Shown in pieces: positions 34,996-42,590 of a stretch of 64,000 nucleotides of DNA. Each line of letters begins with the position of its first letter. Positions within the stretch are counted from its first letter, which is position 1. The notes below the pieces were generated by a model. That model worked only from the letters and a program-made list of their open reading frames with translations. It was not told the DNA's origin and did no database searches. Source of the stretch: Streptomonospora nanhaiensis. GTDB lineage: Bacteria; Actinomycetota; Actinomycetes; Streptosporangiales; Streptosporangiaceae. The stretch is from contig NZ_CP113264.1 in the NCBI RefSeq assembly GCF_026642255.1, forward strand, positions 5,518,001 through 5,582,000, read 5' to 3'. A program made the translations under genes and the position numbers.

Positions 34996-35984
34996 CGCTG
35001 CTCCCGGAGTCGGGGGTTGATGACGGACTCCAGAGCGCGTCCGCACAGGGTGAAGGAGAGGGCGACGGCCGCGATGGCCAGGCCCGGCGGGATCATGTAC
35101 CACCAGATCCCGGAGCTGATGGCCCCCGCGGTGCGGGCGGCCTCCAGGATGCCGCCCCAGGAGATGGTGGTGGGGTCCCCCACCCCCAGGAACGCCAGCG
35201 TGGACTCGGCGATGATCGACGTGGCCACGAGGAGGGTGGTCTGGGCGAGCACCACCGGCATCACGTTGGGCAGCACGTGCCAGGCCATGACGTGGGTGTG
35301 CCCCCCGCCCAGGGCGCGGGCGCGCTCCACGAAGGGTCGCGCCTCCACCGCCAGGGTCTGCGCCCGCACCAGGCGGGCCGTCGCGGGCCAGACGGTGAGG
35401 CCGATGGCGATGATGATGGTGCCGGTGCCGCGCGGCAGCACCGCGGCCAGCGCCACGGCCAGGACCAGGGTGGGCAGCACCAGGAACCAGTCGGTGACCC
35501 GCATGAGCACGGACGACACGACCCGTCCGGCCGGGCCCCCGGACGCGCCGAAGTGCCCGGCGGTCACCCCGACCAGCGTGCCCAGGACCACGGAGACGAC
35601 CGTGGCCAGGAAGCCCACCGTGAGGGAGACCCGGGAGCCCCAGATGATGAGGTCGAGGACGGACCGGCCGAAGTTGTCGGTGCCCAGGGGGAACTCGGCG
35701 CTGGGCGGTTCGTAGGCGGCTCCGGGGGCGCCGGTGACCGTCAGCTCGGCCTGGTCCACCAGCAGGGGTGCGAACAGCGCCAGGAGGACGATGGCCGAGA
35801 GGGCGAGGAGGCCCACCAGCCCGGCGCGGTTGCGGGTGTACTCGCGGGCGAACCGGCGCAGGGCCTCCGCGCGGCGGCGGCGTGCCAGGGCCCGGGGCGA
35901 CACGGGTGCGCCGCCCGCGCCGTTCGCCCCGCCGGCGTCTCCGCCCGGTGCGTCGGCGCCGTGTTCCTCGGTGTCCGCGCTCAT
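34992..35984 (-). CDS. Peptide/nickel-type ABC transporter permease (DppC type)
   Basis: Membrane permease of 330 residues. A Gly/Ala-rich cytoplasmic tail of about 45 residues precedes the first helix (AGLVGLLALSAIVLLALFAP). FPLGTDNFGRSVLDLIIWGSR is the DppC signature (PLGTDNFGRSVL), and the ATPase-contact loop is VERARALGGGHTHVMAWHVLPN. ATG at 35984 overlaps the DppB-type stop by 4 nt, and its own stop overlaps the ATPase TTG. Confidence 0.93.
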   Translation of the reverse strand: MSADTEEHGADAPGGDAGGANGAGGAPVSPRALARRRRAEALRRFAREYTRNRAGLVGLLALSAIVLLALFAPLLVDQAELTVTGAPGAAYEPPSAEFPLGTDNFGRSVLDLIIWGSRVSLTVGFLATVVSVVLGTLVGVTAGHFGASGGPAGRVVSSVLMRVTDWFLVLPTLVLAVALAAVLPRGTGTIIIAIGLTVWPATARLVRAQTLAVEARPFVERARALGGGHTHVMAWHVLPNVMPVVLAQTTLLVATSIIAESTLAFLGVGDPTTISWGGILEAARTAGAISSGIWWYMIPPGLAIAAVALSFTLCGRALESVINPRLREQR

Positions 35985-37051
35985 GGGCGCACCCTGGGGT
36001 CGAGCAGCGGGTAGACCAGGTCGGCGAGGAGGTTCATGAGGATCACCGAGGCCGCGAAGACCACGAACAGGCCCTGGACGAGGCCGAGGTCGGGGACGCG
36101 CAGGCCGGAGTAGAAGAGCTGGCCGAGTCCGGGCCAGGAGAACACCGTCTCCACGAGGATCACTCCGGACACGACCTGGCCGAGGTTGAGGAAGATCAGG
36201 GTCACCGTGGGCAGGAGGGCGTTGGGGACCGCGTGCCTGCGGCGCACGAGGGCGTCCCGCAGTCCCTTGGCCCGCGCCGTGGTGAGGTAGTCGGCGCCCC
36301 TCTCGTCCATGAGGGAGGAGCGCATGATCATGAGGTACTGGGCGTAGATCACGGCGACCATGGTGGTGATGGGCAGCACCATGTGCCAGGCCGTGCTCAG
36401 AGCGGTCTCCACGGGGCCCGTCGCCGCGGGGTCCACCATGCCGCCGGTGGGGAACAGGCCGGGCATGAACCCGCGCCCCGAGGCGAGCGCCACGATGAGC
36501 AGCAGTCCGAGCCAGAACGTGGGCACCGACCAGAAGAACAGGGCGACGGCGCTGTTGGCCCGGTCGGACCGGCCGCCGGGCCTCCACCCGGCCCGGACGC
36601 CGAGGAGGAGGCCGAGGAGCGCGGCGATGACCGTGCCGGTCCCCGCGAGCAGGACCGTGGGCCCGAGGCGTTCGAGGATGAGCTCGGTGACCGGCTCGCG
36701 GAACTGGAAGGACGTGCCGAGGTCGAGGCGGAGCAGGCCCGTCAGGTAGTCGAGGAACTGCTGCCAGAGGGGCTGGTCGAGCCCGAACTGGCGGCGGAGC
36801 TCCTCGCGCTGCTCCGCGGTGACCTCGCGGCCCTCGGTCATGGCGCGGACCGGGTCGCCGGGCAGGATGCGGAAGAGGAAGAACCCGGCCACGACCACGG
36901 CCAGGAGCGAGAACGCTGCGGTCGCCAGGCGTCCGGCGACGTAGCGCGCGATCCTGCCCGCGCGGCCTGGCCCGGCGGGGCCCGCCGGGGCGGGGGCGCC
37001 GGGCGCCTCCGCCCCGGCCGGGGCTCCCGGGGTGACGGGGTCGCTGGTCAC
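35981..37051 (-). CDS. Peptide/nickel-type ABC transporter permease (DppB type)
   Basis: Permease of 356 residues. After a Pro/Ala/Gly-rich tail the first helix is FSLLAVVVAGFFLFRILPGDP, whose RILPGDPVRAM ending is the DppB hallmark. The ATPase-contact loop is YLTTARAKGLRDALVRRRHAVPN, and ETVFSWPGLGQLFY is also typical. GTG at 37051 overlaps the binding-protein stop (GTGA). It forms the transmembrane pore with the DppC-type permease. Confidence 0.93.
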   Translation of the reverse strand: MTSDPVTPGAPAGAEAPGAPAPAGPAGPGRAGRIARYVAGRLATAAFSLLAVVVAGFFLFRILPGDPVRAMTEGREVTAEQREELRRQFGLDQPLWQQFLDYLTGLLRLDLGTSFQFREPVTELILERLGPTVLLAGTGTVIAALLGLLLGVRAGWRPGGRSDRANSAVALFFWSVPTFWLGLLLIVALASGRGFMPGLFPTGGMVDPAATGPVETALSTAWHMVLPITTMVAVIYAQYLMIMRSSLMDERGADYLTTARAKGLRDALVRRRHAVPNALLPTVTLIFLNLGQVVSGVILVETVFSWPGLGQLFYSGLRVPDLGLVQGLFVVFAASVILMNLLADLVYPLLDPRVRP

Positions 37052-38895
37052 TCGCGGTCCTCCACGGTGGCGCGCCGGCGGAACAGGACGAACCCGCCCG
37101 CGGCCAGGAGCACCAGCACGGCCGCCCCGATGCCGATCCAGACCCCGGTCGAGGGCCCGGAGGGGCCGTCCTCGTCCGAGGCGACCGGCTGGGCGGACCA
37201 GAAGGCCCAGTAGCCGTCCTGGCCCCAGATGTTGCCCCCGGGGTCCGGCTGGATCTGCATGTCGGTGATCTGGTCGGTGCGGTACGCCTCCCGGATGTCC
37301 GGGTAGGCCAGCACGTTCACGACGGCCTCCTCGTAGAGCACCCGCTGGAGGTCGTGGATGATCTCCGCGCGGGCGGTGCGGTCGTACTCGGCGAGCTGGG
37401 CCCGGTAGAGCTCGTCGTACTCCTCGTCGCAGAAGTAGGCGTCGCCCTGCATGCTGCCCGGCTCCTCGGGGAGCGCGTCGCAGGTGTGGATGCTGAACAC
37501 GTAGTCGGGGTCGGGGTTGACCGTCCACCCGGTGAAGATGAGGTCGTACTCGGCCGCGAAGAGGGCGTCGCTGAGGACGCCCGGGTCGACCGTGAGGTTC
37601 TCGACCTCGATGCCGATGTCGGCGAGGCGCTCGACGATGACCAGTCCGGCGTTGACGTTGTCCGGCCGGTCCTGGTGGACGTGCATGCGCAGTTCGAGGC
37701 GGTCGCCGTCGGGCGAGACCCGCACGCCGTCCTCGCCCCTCTCGTAGCCCGCCTCGTCGAGCATCGCGTTGGCGGCCTCCGGGTCGAAGGAGAGCGTGTC
37801 CTCGTCGCCCTCGGGCGACCAGTGGTAGTCGCTGTAGCGGGCCGGGATGTAGCCCCCGGCGGCGGTGGCGCGGCCGCCGTGCGCCTTCTCGACGATCTCC
37901 TCGTTGTCGATGGCTCTGACGATGGCCCGGCGCAGGGTGGCGTCGGCCAGCGCGGGGTGCCCGTCGCCGAACTCCTCCCCGTCCTGGGTGCGGGCGCCGG
38001 GGTTGACGGTGAAGGCCTGGAACCGCTTGCCGGCGGCGAAGTTGACGGCGATGTCGTCGGCGCCGTCCAGGGAGTTGGCCTGGGCCTCGGTCAGCTCGTA
38101 GACGAGGGAGACCTCGCCGCTGCGCAGGGCCTCGACGGCGGCGTCCTTCTCGGAGTAGTACCGGAAGACCAGGTCGGAGAAGCCCGGGGCCCCGCGCCAG
38201 TGGTCGGGGTTGGCCTCCAGGGCGATGTGCTCGCCGCGGTGGTGCTCGGTGAGGACGAAGGGGCCGCTGCCGACGGCGGGCAGGTCCTCACCGGTGTAGT
38301 CGGCGAAGTCGTCGCCCTGCTCCTCCAGGACGGGCTCCCAGACGTGGCGCGGCACGATCGGCACGTTGAGGGAGGTCATCGTCGCCTGGGGCTCCTCCAG
38401 CTCGATCACCACCGTGTGGTCGTCCTCGGCCGTGACCGTGTCGAAGCCCGACACGTAGTTGCCGTTGGCGATCGCCGCGGACTCGTTCTCCATGATGGTG
38501 GTGAAGGTCCACGCGACGTCGTCGGCGGTGAGGGGTTCGCCGTCGCTGAAGGTGACGCCGTCGCGCAGGTGGAAGGTCCAGGTGAGGCCGTCCTCGCTGG
38601 TCTCCCACTCCTCGGCCAGGGCCGGCGCGGGCTCGTTGGTCACGGCGTCGACCGTGACCAGGGAGTCGTAGACGTGGTCGAGGATGTTGGTGGTGACGGC
38701 CAGCTGGGCGGTGAAGGGGTTGAAGGAGTCGACCTGCTGGGAGATGGCGACGGTGAGCGTGTTCGCCTCGTCGGCCGGCTCCGCGGCGGCCGGGGCGACC
38801 GCGGCGGCCCCGACGAGGAGCAGTGCCGCACCCGTGGTCGTCACTCGCAACGGGAGGCGCGGGGAGGGGGTGGGGGGAGGGCGATGGGAGTACAT
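37048..38895 (-). CDS. Family 5 substrate-binding protein with C-terminal membrane helix
   Basis: Peptide/nickel-type binding protein of 615 residues, first gene of the importer operon. It has a Sec signal (LRVTTTGAALLLVGAAAVAP, then AAAEP) but no lipobox cysteine. The family 5 domain runs from NTLTVAISQQVDSFNPFTA to about residue 560. A linker EDGPSGPSTG is then followed by a single helix (VWIGIGAAVLVLLAAGGFVL) and a basic end FRRRATVEDRE. This suggests anchoring by a C-terminal helix instead of a lipid, which is unusual for ABC binding proteins. ATG at 38895 has a weak AGGGG upstream. Confidence 0.92.
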   Translation of the reverse strand: MYSHRPPPTPSPRLPLRVTTTGAALLLVGAAAVAPAAAEPADEANTLTVAISQQVDSFNPFTAQLAVTTNILDHVYDSLVTVDAVTNEPAPALAEEWETSEDGLTWTFHLRDGVTFSDGEPLTADDVAWTFTTIMENESAAIANGNYVSGFDTVTAEDDHTVVIELEEPQATMTSLNVPIVPRHVWEPVLEEQGDDFADYTGEDLPAVGSGPFVLTEHHRGEHIALEANPDHWRGAPGFSDLVFRYYSEKDAAVEALRSGEVSLVYELTEAQANSLDGADDIAVNFAAGKRFQAFTVNPGARTQDGEEFGDGHPALADATLRRAIVRAIDNEEIVEKAHGGRATAAGGYIPARYSDYHWSPEGDEDTLSFDPEAANAMLDEAGYERGEDGVRVSPDGDRLELRMHVHQDRPDNVNAGLVIVERLADIGIEVENLTVDPGVLSDALFAAEYDLIFTGWTVNPDPDYVFSIHTCDALPEEPGSMQGDAYFCDEEYDELYRAQLAEYDRTARAEIIHDLQRVLYEEAVVNVLAYPDIREAYRTDQITDMQIQPDPGGNIWGQDGYWAFWSAQPVASDEDGPSGPSTGVWIGIGAAVLVLLAAGGFVLFRRRATVEDRE

Positions 38896-38975
38896 GTCTG
38901 CCCCTGTCGGGTTCGTGGGGTCGGTGGCGCGGGGAGGTCGACGGTGCCGGGTCGGTGTCACGCCACCCGGGGGTT

Positions 38976-38992
38976 GTTGGTTGTCTACCAAC
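38976..38992. promoter_or_regulatory. Inverted repeat upstream of peptide importer operon
   Basis: GTTGGT-TGTCT-ACCAAC, perfect 6-bp arms, 81 bases before the binding-protein start in a relatively AT-rich patch. It is a candidate operator or promoter element in the divergent region shared with the YdjM-type gene. Confidence 0.35.
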
Positions 38993-39158
38993 GGACGTGG
39001 ATTAACGTCAATGACCTCCGAGGAGCGCCGTGACATCGAAATACATTCGCGGCCGGACTCCGGCGCAGCGGGGTTTCAGGTGCGCCGGGTGAAGAATGGG
39101 CCGGACCGCAATTACTCCTGATTCGCGGTGCTTGTGATAGTCCGCTACGGTTCCCGCC

Positions 39159-39872
39159 ATGATGGGGCACTCGCACGCACTGAGTGGCGTGGTCGGCTGG
39201 ATGGCGGTCGTTCCGCTGGTCCAAGGCGCAGAATTCCTCGGGCTCAGTTTCGAACTCGGCCCGGGAGAGATCATCGCCGGTTCTCTCGTGTGCGCGGGGG
39301 CGGCCCTGCTGCCCGACCTCGACCACAAGAGCGCCACGGTGACCAAGACCTACGGCAAGGTCACCGAGGTCCTGGGCGGCATGCTCGGGTTCCTCTTCGG
39401 CGGTCACCGCATGGGGACGCACTCGTTCTTCTTCGCGATCCTCATGGGCGTGATCGTCCAGCTGCTGGCGCTGTGGTCCGAGATGGCCGTCCAGGTCTTC
39501 GTGTTCCTGCTCATCGGCATCGCGCTCCAGGGACTGGGTTTCGGCCTGGACAAGAACCGGGTCGCGTCCGGGGTCATCAACGCCCTGGCAACGGCGGGGA
39601 TCACCCTGGCCCTGTTCACCGCGGGCGTCAACTACACCTGGCTGGGCCTGGCCGTGGCGTTCGGCGTGATCCTGCACTTCTTCGGCGACATGGTCACCAA
39701 GATGGGCGTGCCGATCTTCTGGCCCCTGTGGAAGAAGCGCATCGGCCAGGGCAAGGGGTTCGTCACCGACGGCCCCGTCGAGCAGAAGGTGGTGACCCCG
39801 CTGCTGACGGTGGGCGTCATCGTGGGCTCGGTCTACCTCTTCGACTGGCCCGCCATCCTCCCCGAGTACTAG
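39159..39872 (+). CDS. YdjM-type membrane metal-dependent hydrolase
   Basis: Membrane protein of 237 residues of the LexA-regulated YdjM/DUF457 family, annotated as predicted metal-dependent hydrolases. The metal motif elements are MGHSHALSG at the N-terminus, ALLPDLDHKSATV near residue 50, and HRMGTHSFFF near residue 85; HFFGDMVTKMG lies further on. About six helices are predicted. ATG at 39159 has no Shine-Dalgarno sequence; TACGGT at 39146-39151 is 7 nt upstream, suggesting a leaderless mRNA. A 34-nt palindrome terminates it. The biochemical role of the family is unknown. Confidence 0.85.
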   Translation: MMGHSHALSGVVGWMAVVPLVQGAEFLGLSFELGPGEIIAGSLVCAGAALLPDLDHKSATVTKTYGKVTEVLGGMLGFLFGGHRMGTHSFFFAILMGVIVQLLALWSEMAVQVFVFLLIGIALQGLGFGLDKNRVASGVINALATAGITLALFTAGVNYTWLGLAVAFGVILHFFGDMVTKMGVPIFWPLWKKRIGQGKGFVTDGPVEQKVVTPLLTVGVIVGSVYLFDWPAILPEY

Positions 39873-39909
39873 ACAGGGCGCCGGGCCCGTCCCGGCCGCC
39901 CGGGCCCGG

Positions 39910-39946
39910 ACCCGTCCCGGGGGCGATCGCCCCCGGGACGGGTTTT
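39910..39946 (+). terminator. Intrinsic terminator with T-tract
   Basis: 39910-39943 is a perfect 34-nt palindrome centred on GATC, directly followed by further T residues (GGGTTTTCCC). It is one of the few hairpins in the window with a T-run. Confidence 0.8.
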
Positions 39947-40049
39947 CCCGTTCTCCGGCCCTGGCGACCGCTCACGGATCATGCTCCTGGCCGACACGCT
40001 GCGTGTCCTCCTCGGCACCGCGCCGGTGCCCGGCCCCGGAAGGTCTGCC

Positions 40050-40550
40050 ATGAGCGCCACCGACCAGCTGCTCGCCAACGCCCGCGCCCGCGCCCGGGGC
40101 CTCCCCCAGGGCGACCACGCCTCGCCCCCCGCACTGGGCCTCGCCGTCGTCGCCTGCATGGACGCCCGGCTCGACGTCTACAGGGTCCTCGGCCTGTCCG
40201 GGGGGACGCCCACGTGATCCGCAACGGGGGCGGGGCCGTGACCTCCGACGTGCGTCGGAGCCTGGCGATCAGCCAACGGCTCCTCGGCACGCGGGAGATC
40301 GTGCTCGTCCACCACACCGACTGCGGCATGGCGGGCTTCACCGACGACGACTTCAAGCAGCAGATCCAGGACGAGGTGGGCATCAGGCCGGACTGGGCCG
40401 CCGAGGCCTTCAGCGACCTGGACACCGACGTGCTCCAGTCGATCCGGCGCATCGAGGTCGATCCGTTCAACCCACTGCACCGACCGGGTGCGGGGCTTCG
40501 TGTACGACGTCGTGACCGGCGAGCTCCATGAGGTCCGCCGACCGGGGTGA
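40050..40550 (+). pseudogene. Beta-carbonic anhydrase disrupted by two compensating frameshifts
   Basis: Homologue of small actinobacterial beta-carbonic anhydrases that interconvert CO2 and bicarbonate with zinc. From ATG 40050 (GGAAGG upstream) the frame reads MSATDQLLANARARARGLPQ up to VVACMDARLDVYRVLGL, then hits a stop at 40215. The protein continues in another frame (VIRNGGGAVTSDVRRSLAIS, LVHHTDCGMAGF), and returns to the first frame at about 40488 (VRGFVYDVVTGELHEV), ending at TGA 40550. The first break is at a run of six G (40200-40205), one short of the expected frame; the second is at GGG 40486-40488, one extra. Restored, it would be 166 residues with all zinc ligands (Cys-x-Asp, His, Cys) intact. 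A sequencing error, recent decay, or recoding are all possible. Confidence 0.8.
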
Positions 40551-40699
40551 CCTCCGCTGGCGGGCGGGGCCGGTACGCGCGGCCCCGCCCGCCGGGGCCG
40601 CGCGCCGGACGGTCGCGTCCCTCCCCCGGCCCCGCCCGCCGGACGCGGGGCGGCGTCCACAGGCGCGGGCGGGTACTGGGCCGCGCGGCTCCCCTGGCC

Positions 40700-40705
40700 T
40701 AGGCT
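40700..40705 (+). promoter_or_regulatory. -10-like hexamer, leaderless O-methyltransferase mRNA
   Basis: TAGGCT ends 7 nt before the GTG at 40713, with no Shine-Dalgarno sequence in between. Confidence 0.4.
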
Positions 40706-40712
40706 GGCCTCC

Positions 40713-41372
40713 GTGACACGAACCACAGAGGGTCTCGGCCCGGAACTCCACGCCTACGTCGTCGCCCACAGCGAGCCCGTCGACGACGTCCTCGCCGACC
40801 TCGCCGAGGAGACGGCGGAGCTCTTCCCCTCGCACAAGGGCATGCAGATCGGCCCCGAGCAGGGGGCGTTCACCACACTCCTCACCCGGATCTGCGGGGC
40901 TCGGGACGTCGTGGAGGTCGGCACCTTCACCGGCTACTCCTCGATCTGCCTCGCCCGCGGCCTCCCCGACGACGGCACCCTGCTGGCCCTCGACATCAGC
41001 GACGAGTGGACGTCCGTGGCCCGCCGCTACTGGGAGCGCGCCGGGGTCGCCGACAAGATCACGCTCACACTCGGACCCGCGCTGGACTCCCTGCGCGCCC
41101 TCCCCCGCGAGCCCCTCTTCGACCTGGCCTTCCTGGACGCCGACAAGGAGGGCTACGTCGCCTACTGGGAGGAGCTGGTCCCCCGGCTGCGTCCGGGCGG
41201 CCTGGTCCTGGCCGACAACACGCTCTCCCACGGACGCGTCGTGGACCACGACAACACGTCCGCCCACGTCCAGGGCATCCGCGACTTCAACGACCGCCTG
41301 GTCGCCGACGACCGCGTCACCCAGGTGCTGCTGCCCGTCGGGGACGGGCTCACGCTCGCGCGCAGGAACTGA
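40713..41372 (+). CDS. O-methyltransferase, caffeoyl-CoA/catechol type
   Basis: SAM-dependent O-methyltransferase (family 3) of 219 residues. Motif I VVEVGTFTGYSSICLARGL is near residue 66, the acidic LALDISDEW binds the SAM ribose, and the metal/active site FLDADKEGYVAYWE with LADNTLSHGRV follows. The family methylates catechol-like hydroxyls in a divalent-metal-dependent way; the physiological substrate here is unknown. GTG at 40713 is supported by the conserved start and the leaderless promoter pattern. It stands alone, upstream of sbcD. Confidence 0.9.
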   Translation: MTRTTEGLGPELHAYVVAHSEPVDDVLADLAEETAELFPSHKGMQIGPEQGAFTTLLTRICGARDVVEVGTFTGYSSICLARGLPDDGTLLALDISDEWTSVARRYWERAGVADKITLTLGPALDSLRALPREPLFDLAFLDADKEGYVAYWEELVPRLRPGGLVLADNTLSHGRVVDHDNTSAHVQGIRDFNDRLVADDRVTQVLLPVGDGLTLARRN

Positions 41373-41430
41373 CACGCCCCCCGCCGCCCCTGCGGGCGGC
41401 AGGGCCCCGGCGGATCGCGCGCACCTTCGG

Positions 41431-41436
41431 TAATGT
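41431..41436 (+). promoter_or_regulatory. -10-like hexamer, leaderless sbcD mRNA
   Basis: TAATGT ends 8 nt before the ATG at 41445. It covers an upstream in-frame ATG at 41433, arguing that 41445 is the real start. Confidence 0.4.
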
Positions 41437-41444
41437 CCAGTCCC

Positions 41445-42590
41445 ATGCGCCTGCTGCACACATCGGACTGGCACCTGGGCCGCTCCTTCCACCGGGAGAA
41501 CCTCATCGACGCCCAGTCCGCCTTCCTCGACCACCTCGTCGGCACCATCCGCGAACGCGGGATCGACGTGGTGGTCGTGGCCGGCGACCTCTACGACCGC
41601 GCGCTGCCGCCGGTCGACGCCGTCCGCCTCTTCGACCGGGCGCTCGGCCGCATCCGCGCCACCGGCGCCCGCGCCGTCCTCATCAGCGGCAACCACGACT
41701 CCCTCGCGCGGATGTCGTTCGCCACCGGTCTCATCGACGCCTCCGGCGTCCACCTGCGCAGTTCCCTGGACGGCGTGGGGACCCCCGTCCTGATCGAGGA
41801 CGAGCACGGCCCCGTCGCCTTCTACGGCATCCCCTACCTGGAGCCGGAGGTCGCACGCCACCACTGGGACCTGCCCGAGCGCGGGCACGCGGCGGCCGTG
41901 GGCCACGCCATGGACCTCGTCCGGGCCGACCTCGCGGAGCGCCCCGGGACCCGCTCGGTGGTGCTCTCGCACGCCTTCGTCACCGGCGGCGAGCCCTCCG
42001 ACAGCGAGCGCGACATCTCCGTCGGGGGCGCCTCCAACGTCCCGGCGTCGGTCTACTCGGGGGTGGACTACGTCGCGCTCGGCCACCTGCACGGGAGGCA
42101 GACCATCACCCCCTCGGTGCGCTACCCGGGCAGCCCCCTCGCCTACTCCTTCTCCGAGGAGCACCACGTCAAGGGCTACTGGGTGGTGGACCTGGACGCC
42201 GGCGGCCTGGCGGGCGCCGAGTTCGCGGAGGCGCCCGTCCCCCGGCCGCTGGCCCGGATCCGGGGCAGGATCGAGGACCTGCTCACCCGGCCCGAATGGG
42301 AGGGGTACACCGGCCACTGGCTCCAGGTCACCCTCACCGACCCGCGCCGCCCGGCCCACCCGATGGACCGGCTGCGCGAGCGCTTCCCCCACACCCTGGT
42401 CCTGGAGTTCGCCCCCGAGGGCGGCACCCCCGACACACGCCCGGTCGCCGCCTCCGTCGCCGACCGCAGTGAGCGCGAGGTGGTCGCCGACTTCGTGGAG
42501 TGGGCCCGGGGCACCCCCGCCACCCCCGAGGAGGAGGCCCTCGTGAACACCGCCGTCGAGCAGGTCCGTCTCCAGGAGGGGATGCGCTGA
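41445..42590 (+). CDS. sbcD: Exonuclease SbcCD subunit D
   Basis: Nuclease subunit of the SbcCD (Mre11-Rad50-like) complex that opens hairpins and processes blocked DNA ends; 381 residues. All five phosphoesterase motifs are present: TSDWHLG, GDLYDR, GNHDS, VLSHAF and LGHLHGRQ. ATG at 41445 gives the canonical start MRLLHTSDWHLGR; ATG at 41433 lies inside the likely -10. Its TGA overlaps the sbcC ATG by one base, so the two subunits are coupled. Confidence 0.95.
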   Translation: MRLLHTSDWHLGRSFHRENLIDAQSAFLDHLVGTIRERGIDVVVVAGDLYDRALPPVDAVRLFDRALGRIRATGARAVLISGNHDSLARMSFATGLIDASGVHLRSSLDGVGTPVLIEDEHGPVAFYGIPYLEPEVARHHWDLPERGHAAAVGHAMDLVRADLAERPGTRSVVLSHAFVTGGEPSDSERDISVGGASNVPASVYSGVDYVALGHLHGRQTITPSVRYPGSPLAYSFSEEHHVKGYWVVDLDAGGLAGAEFAEAPVPRPLARIRGRIEDLLTRPEWEGYTGHWLQVTLTDPRRPAHPMDRLRERFPHTLVLEFAPEGGTPDTRPVAASVADRSEREVVADFVEWARGTPATPEEEALVNTAVEQVRLQEGMR

